NCBI GenBank assembly: GCA_004194705.1
Contig: SADC01000021.1
Location: 434,001 to 498,000, forward strand
Length of the DNA: 64,000 nucleotides
Direction of reading: 5' to 3'
Origin: Ditylenchus dipsaci
Lineage: Eukaryota; Nematoda; Chromadorea; Rhabditida; Anguinidae
Shown here piece by piece: positions 23,629-34,079 of the stretch; positions within the stretch are counted from its first letter, which is position 1; every line of letters starts with the position of its first letter. Position numbers and translations under genes: made by a program. The notes beneath the pieces were generated by a model. That model was not told the origin of the DNA and did not search any database. It saw only the letters and a program-made list of their open reading frames with translations.

Positions 23629-24485
23629 TTATCTCACCCTTTTTCTAGCTGCTGTATCAGTAACAAATTGAAGCAGTCTTTGCCTTCTTGGATCAAATTC
23701 TTTTTGCACTCTACTTTTCTCGCCCATCTTAGCATTTCTCCACAAGTACTGCACGAAAAGTCTCTTTTTAAAGTTGACAGTGGGCGTGCCAGCTCTAGTG
23801 GCAGTGCCACTTCCAGGACTTTCTTCTTGTAGTTCTGGTTCTCCCGGTTTCACTTTTTCAATCATAGTCACTATTCTGTGAAATGAAGTGCAGGTCTTCC
23901 AAAAACTGTAGAACCTGACCACCTTGTACACATTTGACAGATCCACTCGCTCGCCCCTTTGGCCAACTTCACACCTGGCTGGCTGGTAGGCCATAGAGCT
24001 CCTGGGTGTGGTAGCATAGGATTGTAGGGCAGTGCCGGGGTAGCTGCCTGACCCCCAGATGCTCCAGCCAAAACCCCTCCAACGGCAGATTTAAGTGGGG
24101 GCGCGGAACCTATAGAGTCTCTGCCAGAAGAGTAGCTATGCAACCGACTTTTTGTTGGAGACTCCGGCTGGTCGATAGAAGCTTGATTGCTTGATCCCGC
24201 AGGTCCACTCGGAGCACTCCCACCCATAGCTGGGGTGGTCTGAGCTAGCCTAGCACCTATTATGCGCCCTCGAGCTGACAGACAGTTGACTTTGTAGAAT
24301 CGACGCATGTCCTCGCTATAGAAAAATTTGGTGGGACGACTGGTGTGTCTACAAAAATAGTTGGTTTAGGGATTTTTTCAGTGGATAAAGGTGTATAATA
24401 CTTACCGCCACCATTGCTCGTCCCCCATTATGTCATTCATTTTGATGGAGTCACCGTCAACTACAAAACAGTAGTTGTCCGCTAC
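23629..24485 (-). CDS. Unrecognised gene, 3' part (two exons)
   Basis: Exon 24406-24485 (after TTTTCCAG, before GTAAGT) encodes VADNYCFVVDGDSIKMND and GDEQWWR. It joins in phase 2 to the last exon (24348 down to 23629, after TTTGTAG), beginning HTSRPTKFFYSEDMRRFYKV. A Gly/Ser/Pro/Ala-rich stretch follows, then a -1 shift near 23995 into YKVVRFYSFWKTCTSFHRIV, KRLFVQYLWRNAK and a basic end at TAA (23629-23631). AATAAA occurs 7 nt beyond the stop (23617-23622 on this strand), a plausible poly(A) signal in an AT-rich setting. The first module is clearly related to that of the gene at 14.1-16.3 kb. No known domain was recognised. The 5' part lies upstream and was not found. Confidence 0.55.
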
Positions 24486-25189
24486 CTGGAAAATTGGATG
24501 TGTTAAGATTTACCGTATTTTCTCTATTAAACGGGCCCTCTCTAATGCCTCTTACACAATGGAGGATTGAGGTTGAGGTTGAAGTTGAGGTTGAGGATTG
24601 AGGATTTTCATGAGACCTTTCATTAAAAATTCCTCAATCTTCACTATTCATCCTCAACTGCAATCCTCAATCTTCAATTTCAATCCGCAACCTAATGAAC
24701 GCGTTTTTTTTTGAAGATTGAGCTTCAGCTTTAACTTGAAGAAAATGTTCGTCGACAACATTTTCTCAATATTTCCTCAAACTGAACATGATCTTCAATC
24801 CTCGACCCATAGGGGGGAGTAAGACAATTTTTTTTCAAATTATTGGAGATCAAGGTCAGGTTTGTTTGTAGTATTCTGTCAGAGGTGATACTGTCGGCTT
24901 TTTTTGCCTTACTCGGTTTCCGGTTAAGTAGGTTTTACCTGGTTTCAGCGTCTTCTGATTTTTAGACACATTTTTTTTTGTTTTTTTTGAAGTAAATTAA
25001 TGCAGACCCTTTTCCTTTCATAGGATATAATTCACTTGATTTTTTTTGTGCCCAGGTATTCGTACCCAGGTTGGAGAGCTCAGGTAGTGTAGTGGTACCC
25101 GGGTAGTAATATTTTCGTCTTGTAAAGAACTTTTAAAATTAAAAATGTCTTTCTATAATCCAACTTCAGTTCTACTGGGCAATCCATGC

Positions 25190-25500
25190 ACCAACAAAAC
25201 CAAGTGGTCGTCCACGTGGATCAATTTTTTTTCACATTTTTCATGTTCCGAAACCTGTTTTCTGGACTAATTTGGATACGCTCAAGACGGTTTGATGATA
25301 GTAAAATAAGGTTTTTGAATATTGGGAAATAATTGATTTTACCAAAAGTCGATTTTATCGAAACTCAAAAAATACCCTACAAAACGGCCTTTTACCACTA
25401 TCAAACCATCTTCAGCGTGACCGAATTAGTGCAGCAAACAGGTTTTGAAACCCAAAAAAAGTAATAACAAAATTCTTCAAGCGGACCACCTCTTGGTTTG
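25190..25500. mobile_element. Fold-back MITE (AACCAAGTGGTCGTCC family), copy 1
   Basis: AAAACCAAGTGGTCGTCCAC (25196) is mirrored by GCGGACCACCTCTTGGTTTG (25480-25499). Inner pairs are ACCTGTTTTCTGGACTAA with AGTGCAGCAAACAGGTTT, and AAGACGGTTTGATGATAGT with ACTATCAAACCATCTTC. A second copy is at 61.2-61.57 kb. Confidence 0.65.
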
Positions 25501-25662
25501 GTTGGTTCAGACTAAAAAATTTAAATTCCTGCAAAAAATTTTCAAAACCGAGGTTGATAGTTAGTTGAAAATTCACCCGCAAAAATTTCGAGGTTGCAGG
25601 TTTGAATCCTGGTGGTAGCAGACACTGTATTTTCTTGAAGAACAGTCATAATTCGTACCGGG

Positions 25663-26085
25663 CATAAATTGATTTGGTTTGCATAAAAACCTGAAATATG
25701 CCACGAAAAAGCGAAATTGATATTAAATTGATTCTTATTGATTTTTATAAACTTTTTATAGTATCGTGTAGCCCAGAATCTCAGCTTTCCAGCAAGCTAT
25801 CAAAGTTCACCGAATTATTTAAAAAAGTAGATATTCGGGAGTTTAAATGAAGTAACAAAAACATAATAGTTACTTCAATCAAACCCTAAATTCTATCAGT
25901 TTTTAAATGGTTCTGTGGAGTTTGATAGCTTATTAGAAAGCTGAGATCCAGGGCTACGCGATTATAAAAAAATGTCAAAAAATAAAAAAAAACTTTGTCA
26001 AATTTAAGGTTGAAGTTTTTTCGTGGTATATTTCATTTTTTCCGTGGCAGTTTTCAGGTTTTAGCAAACCAAATTAGTTATAGCC
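25663..26085. mobile_element. Fold-back element of the GCCACGAAAAAG family
   Basis: The left end GGCATAAATTGATTTGGTTT, followed by ATATGCCACGAAAAAGCG, is mirrored by CGTGGTATATTTCA and GCAAACCAAATTAGTTATAG near 26085. The ends match the element at 48736-49527, where the target duplication is clear. Inner arms pair AGCTTATTAGAAAGCTGAGA with TCAGCTTTCCAGCAAGC. Confidence 0.65.
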
Positions 26086-27574
26086 AGTCATAAGTAGACC
26101 AGTAACCTTCAGGTTGGGTAGGAAAATCATCTGCTACTTCACCTATATGGGTCTACCTCCAGAATACAAAACTTCGATTTTAGCTGAAAGTAATTAAAAC
26201 TTAATGTACCTTATGTGAAATTGTGTCCTGAACACGGTTTTATATTGCTGAAACAGCGATTTGAGCCGCAGGCAGAGACGTGACCAGAAAAATCTGACGG
26301 CGGGGGGGGGGGGGGGTATGTTGGTACTAAAGCCCCCGAAAGGTCATTTTCCTTACACCGTTTTTAAGTTTTATAGTGTTTTTAATCAACAGTGTTTTTT
26401 CGAAAAATCTGACGGGGAGAGCTTTAGCCGTCTCAGCCTTCCCCCCTTGCCTACGCGCATGGCTGCAGGAACCCCAGTTCTGGAGTAGTTTCATACCCCG
26501 TGGGGATCCAGCGAGCACTGAGGTTGTTGTGGCTAGGTGAAGATACTCAAGTGATAGTACAAAGGCATTGCCTAGGTATCGGTAATTATATGTTAGTGCC
26601 TAGGTTTTTTCTCAAACTTGAGGTTAATTATCAGTCCAACTCAGTTGATAAAAATAGCATGCTGAAAGATGGTAAGAAAAAATGAATTGAAATAGATTCA
26701 GAGACGAGATTGTAAGAAAATCGGCAAAGTTGCTATAGGCTCACTGTTAACTTTTCGGCTGTTATATGAGTTATAGAATTGTATGAGTTATAGAATGAAA
26801 GTATAGAATCCTATTCGGTAGAGAAATGTGGAGAGTGTACACTTAACCGTCATTTTTAAACCTCAATTCTCAACCTTGATCGTTCACAATTCTCAATCGC
26901 CAATCTTCAACCTCATCTTCAACTTCAATCCTCAACTTCCATTGTGAACGATCAAATTTGAGGATAGAAGGTTGAGATTGAAGATTGACGATTGAGGATT
27001 GAGGATTGAGGATTTCTCGTCATTGTGTAAGAGGCATAATAAATGGGCTTCCTCGACTCTGAGAACTTATATCCTAGCCCAGAGTAAATATCTTCCAAAT
27101 CTGTTATTTGAGTTTCCTTAACTCCCACAAGGTCTATCGACTCCACTTTTTAGATTTCCGTGGAGCACCCAAAAATCTCGAGATCGACCTCAAAATTTTT
27201 CGATTTTCGATGAGTTGAAAAATAAACGGGCCAGCCCGTTTAATAGAGAATATTTTTTTAGCTCAAATTCAGCTCAACCACCCGAAATTGTGAAAATAGT
27301 AAAGTTAAAGGGGTATACCTTAAAGGGGTATAAGTTAAAAGGATATAAATTTAAAGGGGTGTAGTATAATTAAGGCGGTGACCAGCAATTTATTTCTCTC
27401 ATGATTATTTTTTTACAAACGTTCTACCTGATCCGACCAAAGTTTTCTGTCTACTTTTTATAAGGACATAAATATCATATTTGAGTTTAAACGAGTGAAA
27501 ACAAGAACAATTTTTGAAAAATTAGTGGTCTCCGCCTAAATTTGCAGCCTAACGAACTGGTATGCCCCTTTAAC

Positions 27575-27672
27575 ACCCAGCAGGATTCGAACAAGCAACC
27601 TGATCTAATTTGAATTTAAACGATCCCGATGCAGTACCGGATATGCAAAGAGATTACACTCCCCTTTTAGTT
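27575..27672 (-). repeat. tRNA-like SINE segment
   Basis: GGATTCGAACAAGCAACC, AATTTGAATTTAAACGAT, GTACCGGATATGCAAAGAGA and CACTCCCCTT match the order of motifs in the inverted pair at 13.5-14.03 kb. Confidence 0.4.
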
Positions 27673-27759
27673 AGAGGGCCACTGTATCGGAGTTCAAAAT
27701 GTTTTACTCTACAGTTAACGGTAAGTTACCGTCGTAACTCACCGCCCAGTCAAAAGTCC

Positions 27760-30700
27760 TACCATTGTTGGGGGAACCACATTGCTGAGCATGCTTTGTG
27801 CGCATTCATCAAATTCTCAATAGCAGCCTCGGTTTGGACAGTGTCGTGATGTACAGAGTGGACAGGCATGTCTTTGTGGTAGATCACTGGGTCTTCTTGA
27901 CTTAACAGTGCTTCGGCCGTCACCCCACTATCAACTAACTCGAAGGCACCTAGGTCTAGATCAAACACTGGATCAAGGCTTTTGGAAGAGGAGGTTTGGG
28001 CTCCATCTCCTTCGTCTTCTTCTTCTGAAGAGGATTCTGGGAACAGGGGACTAAAAGGTTGCTATCGATTAGTTAGCTTAAGCCAAAGGTCAAAGCCCTT
28101 CCTATTTTTTTCTCAACGAGACTTTTCAGGAAATCAAATTAAATTATTTTCTTGAATAAATTAGTTGACAGAGAATTTAAGAGGCTATTGATTTTAACAA
28201 TATACGAATCTGTTTTTGGTGTTTTAGGCTTATTTGAGATCTCGTTGCCCACTAAAATGGAAACCTCTATTTCAGTTACTTAAAATAGCGTATTTACTTC
28301 AATTTTTATATGATGCATAAATATAAATCAGCCAGCCGAAAACCGACATTTTTCAGTGTTGGGTTTTCGGCTGACCGGCCGAAAGCTTTGGCTTTTGTCG
28401 ACTTTTCGGTTTGACCGGTCAACAACCCTTAACAGAAAATATATGGGATTTTAAATTAACAAACAAAATTAACATTTTAATTAAAGTATTTGGTAAAATA
28501 ATAAACAAATATAAAACAAACACATAAATTTCACCACTTTAACAACTCCATTGTGTATGTGTTCATAACATAAAAACATCAAAACAGAATATACCAAAAG
28601 ACAATTTTTAAAAATGAAGGACTAATTAAAGAAGAATGTGAACTACCACTAAAACAAAATAAATAAATAAACATTAAAATAAACCGAAACTTCCACCACT
28701 ACTACTGCTTCAGTCAAACCTCCCTAAGCGGACACCTGCTGGGGCGAGCCTGGTCTGGTCGCTTATGAGAGTCGCTTATCCAGGTTTCTGCTTAGCGAGG
28801 TTTTATTGTTCTACTATTCGACAATAATCAAAAATCGAAAAGTGCAAAAGTGTTTATGTGCATTCAATGTGAGTAGGTGTAAGTGAAATTGAAAAACTAA
28901 ATAGAGCTGTTTTAACTAAAAAAGAAATTTTAAGATAAATTATATATATTTTTTTAAACTTGAAAATTAAGCATAAAACCGAGGAATCAAAGATGAATTT
29001 CGGAAAGGCACTGTCATACATCGCACACCTACATTCTGGCACAAATAATTCTGGCAAAAAGAGATTCTGGCACAAACTCATTCTGGCAAAAATTCAAATG
29101 GGCAAAAACTTATCTTGGCACGAATTGTTGTGGAATTAACTTTTTTGAATTTAAATATTTCAGAATTCAATTGCTTCTGTGATATACGAAGCTGAGGAAA
29201 ACTGATTGTGTCAGCCGCATTATTGACATTCTTGTGCATTTGAATTTTTTATTTATTATGCATACATACATGCTCGCAAACTATAGTCCTGATTTAATAG
29301 ATTGAGGATTACACCCTGTTTTAAAAAACTTTGTCTATTGCGCAAAGATACTTCCACTAGAGCTGACGACGATCGATTAATCGCAAATAGCACCAAATTT
29401 GGCAAAAAATAATCGCATCGCACAATCGCATGCATGCTTTTGAAATAATCGTAAATAGCAATCGCAATTTGAGAAATTGCACGATTAATCGCAAATTTCG
29501 CCATACTGAACAATTCTACCAGTAAATTTTTTCAGTGATAGATGTTACTTTTTTCTCACCACAAAACACTTGTAAATCACCGCAAAATATTTTTTCTTAC
29601 CGCGAAAATACTCTTTCCTCACTGCAATTTTTTAGTCAAAAAATAACTTATATCGCTAAGAATCCCACCCAGAGTGGTCACAAGCATTTGAAAAATGGGT
29701 TTTTGGGGATTTACTAAAGGGGAGTAAACTTTTCTCGAAGACTCGATTTCACTCATCAGAATCCCACTTTAATTGGCTAAATCGCTGAGAATCTCACTCT
29801 AATTCGGGTTCAGGGGTTCGGTAGTTAAATGGCAATTTAGACCTTATTCAACCCGTCCTCACTGCTGTAGTCGTTCCTGTCACTCATGATTCGGATAGAT
29901 ACCAAAGTAATTGTAAATAAGATACGGTAACAGAAGTAACGAAAAATAAATTATAAAGTTCAAAAGGTAGCTATAAAGGGTTGAATAGAGACAGCAAAAT
30001 GGAGGTCACAATTATTCCAGAACTGCTTGTTTCAGAACAATTTTAGCCAATAACAATTTGTTTCAAAACAATTCGTGCCAAGATAAGTTTTTGCCCATTT
30101 GAATTTTTGAATGAGTTTGTGCCAGAATCTCTTATTGACAGAATAATTTGTACCAGAATGTAGGTGTGCCGAAATCTAAATGGTCTCTTTCTATTAAATA
30201 AAAGCTGAAATAAAAATCTTAAAAAAAACAAAAATTAAGAAATTTACACGCAAACCAATTTTTATACTTGCGACATACGATGGATTGCCTAGCAAGAAAA
30301 ACGTTGACAAGTGGATAGCTAAACACAGCAAGCTAAGACATTCGACAGTAAGAAATGAAAATTTGTCGACATATTTTTTTGTTCAACCGGTACAATTTTC
30401 AGCTAAAAAACTCAGCAAATCAAGAATAACCCACCTAATAACATCTTCAAACTCCTGCTCTATTACAATTCTCTCGGCTAGTACTTTAAGTGGAGGTGGT
30501 GCTATGCTAGTTTTCCTAGACAGAAGCAAAGCGGACGATTCCATGGCCTGTCCCTCTCTACTAGGGCTACAAATCAGCACTTCTTCTTGGCTCAGCTCTT
30601 CCATGAATTCCTCTGGCTCGTCTTCCACATCCATCTCCACCTCCACTTCAGGTATGACAGTGTGCAGTGAGGGCAAGCAGAACTCACTTTGGTGAACACC

Positions 30701-31166
30701 CCCAAGCACCTGGAGGGGTGGGACATGGCAAGGGTCCAGGGTTGAGTGATAAGGTCCACCTGGGCTACATCTTGGGAGGTGGATGGCATAGCTATGGCAG
30801 TGTGGAAATGAGGTTCTAGTGGATGACTATTGTCTGTGGGTATGGTCTGCAAGTGCTGTTGCAAGCTAGGGGTGTGCTGCATTGAAGGTGGCTCAGGCTC
30901 AGGAGGTGGGGGTGTAATAGGTGCAGGGGAGGGCAGGCTACTGGAGATACAGGCTCAGGAGACCTAAAAGTGCAGGTGTGAAGCAAGCAGTGGATAGGTA
31001 GTTTAAGCAACTAGGAATTGAAAATTCAAAAAGGCTCCATTAAGCTCCATTTTGAGTATTTTAAAATATTATAAATTTGAACCAACCTTATCTTTGCAGG
31101 TTTATTGTATTCTTCAAGCATTTGTGAGTAGGACTCCCATTGCTCCATGCAAGTTAAGCCAATAGG
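27760..31166 (-). CDS. Three linked exons: long acidic/Pro-rich tail, probably continuing the K2P gene
   Basis: Exon 31087-31166 (after TTTTCAG, before GTTGGT) encodes PIGLTCMEQWESYSQMLEEY. Exon 30435-30963 (after TTTTAG, before GTGGGT) encodes a Pro/Glu-rich part (PITPPPPEPEPPSMQHTPS), then EVEVEMDVEDEPEEFMEELS and VLAERIVIEQEFEDVIR, with two -1 shifts. Exon 27763-28050 (after TTTTAG) encodes LFPESSSEEEDEGDGAQTSS, DLDLGAFELVDSGVTAEALL and KACSAMWFPQQW before TAG (27760-27762). Phases agree across all joins (0, 2, 2). The donor AAT|GTGAGT of the last upstream K2P exon (34080) is also phase 0, as required for the first exon here. No domain was recognised. It may be the K2P cytoplasmic tail or an independent gene. 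Confidence 0.5.
28711..28808. mobile_element. Tigger/pogo-like hairpin relic
   Basis: CAGTCAAACCTCCCTAAGCG at the left is mirrored by CGCTTATCCAGGTTTCTGC and CTTAGCGAGGTTTTATTG. CAGTCnAACCTC is a common pogo/Tigger terminal form. The terminal TA was not seen, so the ends are diverged. Confidence 0.4.
29022..30170. mobile_element. Fold-back element with tandem ATTCTGGCA units
   Basis: The left arm (29022-29135) is a chain of units such as ATTCTGGCACAAA and ATTCTGGCAAAAA, ending ATCTTGGCACGAATTGTT. The right arm (30015-30170) is its mirror, from TTCGTGCCAAGATAAG to CCAGAATGTAGGTGTGCC. The interior includes alternating AATCGCAAATAG phrases and paired AGAATCCCACTNNAATTGG blocks. It sits within an intron of the 27.8-31.2 kb exon chain. 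Confidence 0.7.
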
Positions 31167-31179
31167 CTGAAAATTTGGC

Positions 31180-31997
31180 GATGTGAAATGCTTGGGTTAA
31201 ATGTTAGTAGAAACAGATAGCTAAAACTAACCAAATACTTGGTACAAAAGCAGCGCAAGTGACAATGAAAAGCTTGGTGTAAAATCTTATGGAAAGTGTG
31301 AAAATACACTACAGTAACTTATTTTGTATGTGGATAATGATTATTATCGAAAAAAAATATAATTTCAGTTAATCAAACGACCGTGTGGACATGATATTTT
31401 AAGGGGAATTTTAGTCACAGAGTAGTGTATATAAAGACCATTCAATCATTTCAAGGTCCAACACTATTATATATATGTATTGATACAGTCGAACCTCGTT
31501 CATCGGGCACCCCCAAAATTTTGCTCCCGCCTTGGGTCAGACACTTTTTACCTCAATTTGAAGGCTTTTGCCAAATGTGATTCTGCAGTCAAGTCCGTTT
31601 TCTAAACCGCAGATATTTTCCTCTAAAAAAGAAAAGAATCGACGACGGCAGTTCTGAAATGTCCCCCGCCATTCAAAATGTTTTCATAATCATGGATTTT
31701 CTGTTCGGATTTTTAACTTGGTTACTAACAAAATATGGCCTAGACTTTTATTTTTGGGGTTTTGGTTAGAAACCCAATCGAAAAATCCTTACAAAAATCC
31801 AATGATTACGAAAAAATTTTAAATTGGTGGGGTAAAATTCAGCACTCGTGGGCATAGTCCCTTAACATAGGCTAGTAATTTTAGCAACCTAACAGTAAAA
31901 GTTTCTAAAGCTAAGCTTCTATTTTTCCCGTTGATAAAAAGCAAACGTCCCAAAATACATATAATTTTTTTATTTTCTTCATAGCATACTACTATAC
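31180..31997. other. Intron-like DNA with MITE fragments
   Basis: ACAGTCGAACCTCGTTCATC at 31487 is a solo Tigger-like end. GACGGCAGTTCTGAAATG to GTGGGCATAGTCCCTT (31645-31862) is a fold-back resembling the 41.3-41.95 kb family (matching GGATTTTTnAACTTGG phrases). No exon was recognised. Confidence 0.4.
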
Positions 31998-33990
31998 TAG
32001 CTCGCGTTGGCCCGCCTGCGGCGGGCCCCCGCTCGCGCCACGCTGCTTGATGCACCGTATCTCAAAACTCTCTTTAACTCGAAAAAAATGAAAATTTAAC
32101 TCAGAAAATATGAGCTTTTTAAAGCACACTACCTCTTTCACATAATCAGCAACAGCTATTATATATTAAAAAGGTCTGAATTACCCCAATTACATTGGTA
32201 ACTAACAAAATCGGTTCACCAAGCGTACTTACCCCACTTTCCTGGCGCACCCACTTACTCACCACTCTCCAAGCATGACTTCTCACTCTCCTGGCACGCT
32301 TGCCCATTTTTCTGACTCAGGAGCCGTTGACACCGGCGGATACCCACGCCTCTGTCAAGGCACAAATAAGATTACGAAATCACAAATAAGATAACTTCAA
32401 CAGTTATCAGCATGGGTAGCGATGGCTGGAGAATAAGTAAAGGTACCCCACTCACACTCCGGAAACTCTTACTTAATCTCCTACACACTCTCCTGGTACA
32501 TCTACTCACTTCGATGGTATCCCTACCAACTCTCCAAATACCCAACGACTCTCCAGGCACCCTACTTGCTCTCCAGGCACACTTACATACTCTGCAGGTA
32601 TCCTCACTCACTCTCCAGGCACCACTCCCCGGTACCCCTACTCACTTCCCTGATACCGGTACCTACTCTCCAGGTACTCCTACTCACTCTCCAGGCATCC
32701 CTACCCACTCCCAGGTACCCCTGTTAGCTGTCCAGGTACCCTGCCCCCCCTGGTACCATTACTCACTTCCTGGTACCGGTACCACCCTCCAGGCACTCCC
32801 ACTCACTCTCCATGCAGCCCTACCAACTCTCCATGTACCCCTACTCACTTACATGGAGCATGACTCATACTCGAGTCAACTAAATATGAATAACAAACAA
32901 ACACGAAAATTTTGAAGAAAGTGATACAGTCAAATGAGATCACATTATGAATCTCGGTTTAACCGACACACCTTGACTTATCATACTCTATTGATGAGAC
33001 TCAACTATGAATGTACTCGAGTCTAAGCACTTCAATTATTTACCATTATCGAAGCACTCAGACTGAAGCATGACTCATACTTGAGTCAAGTAAAATGTAA
33101 CATGCAAAAAAAGCTTCATCCAAAAATTTAAACCTAATCCAATTGCCTGGATTCAAAAATGAAAAGAGACAACTGCTCAAGAGGATGAAGTGTAAATTAA
33201 TAAAGTCACATAAGACTGTAGCTTAGAATAGAAAATTGATTCGTACAAAGACAAATCCCTATTCAAATTTGCATTAACATTAAATTTACCTGCAGATGAA
33301 TTTACTTGCAGATCAATTTACTGCAGGTACCCTTACATGCCCTCCAGGTACCTCTTCAGGCTCCCAGGTACCTTTACCCACTCTACAGGTAGCCCTACCC
33401 ACCTTTTATCCGACTTACTTACTTTCTTAAAAAATCTAATAGACAAAAAAACAAATAAAAACGGCTTAAAACAGTATAAAAAACTTTCCTCTCAAGACAA
33501 AAACGAAAAATTCAAAAAAGGCCCAAATTCAATTTCCTCCGAATGAACACCTCCATACTTTTCGCCACGCCCCATTCTTCACTTTTATTTCTCGCCGATC
33601 TTTTTTTTTAAAGAAAGCTGAGATTCAGCGCTACACGATAAAGTACGCGCCTTGACCGTATGACCACTTAACTCTGAGATTTTGACTCTAGAACGAAAAA
33701 AACGACAATTTGGTCACTTAAACGCAAAAATTAAAAATAAAAAAAATCTCAAAACTAAAATCTGAAACAACCATTCTACTCCTGAGATTCTCAGCTTCAA
33801 TTTAAAAAAAATTTGACCAAAAAACCAACAAAAACACTCCAAAAAACAAAAACATCAATTGTCCGCAGACAAACAAAACATCTCTAATACTATATAGGAG
33901 ATTGACACAACAAACACCGGAAAAAGCAAAACTTTGAAAGACAAGTACAAAAGACACTGTTAAAAACGAAAAAGACAAAAACACATTTAC
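31998..33990. repeat. Long dispersed repeat, copy 1 (short minisatellite version)
   Basis: It starts at CTAGCTCGCGTTGGCCCGCC and runs in parallel with 42252-46740. Shared landmarks are CTGCTTGATGCACCGTATCT, AATCGGTTCACCAAGCGTAC, GACACCGGCGGATAC, ATCTCGGTTTAACCGACACA, TACCTGCAGATGAATTTACT and CAGACAAACAAAACATCTC. The minisatellite part is only about 400 bp (32440-32850) and degenerate. The long ORF at 32412-32915 is repeat translation and not a gene. It lies between the 34.08 kb K2P exon and the 31.17 kb exon. Confidence 0.75.
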
Positions 33991-34079
33991 AGTTGTCTAA
34001 AGCATTGAAATGTGTGCAATAACGTGTGCCTCCGAAAATGTTAATTTATCAAAATTCATATTTTTTCTTGCTCACTCAC

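Larger units (their letters stand above)
24510..27260. mobile_element. Large composite inverted-repeat element
   Basis: ACCGTATTTTCTCTATTAAA plus CGGGCC (from 24513) is mirrored by GGGCCAGCCCGTTTAATAGA (27228-27247). Just inside, ATGCCTCTTACACAATG (24546) pairs with CATTGTGTAAGAGGCAT (27022). Next come long runs of GAGGATTGAGGTTGAGG-type and AATCCTCAATC-type repeats on both sides. The element at 37.68-38.30 kb has similar ends. The interior holds two other fold-backs (25.19-25.50 and 25.66-26.09 kb), a 16-G run near 26302 and no clear transposase. The open frame at 26952-27146 is not supported as a gene. Confidence 0.6.

Noticed and set aside
23871..24308. Treating the two overlapping ORFs at 23.63-24.31 kb as separate genes
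   Set aside because: The second continues the first after a single -1 shift, the same kind of break seen in other exons, so one gene is simpler.
26952..27146. 64-codon minus-strand ORF (LVGVKETQITDLEDIYSGLG)
   Set aside because: The C-terminal half is simple TTGAGGATTGA repeat and it lies inside an inverted-repeat element; the N-terminal half could be a transposon relic but is too short to support.
30285..30695. 136-codon plus-strand ORF
   Set aside because: It is the antisense shadow of the minus-strand exon 30435-30963, which has splice sites in phase with its neighbours.
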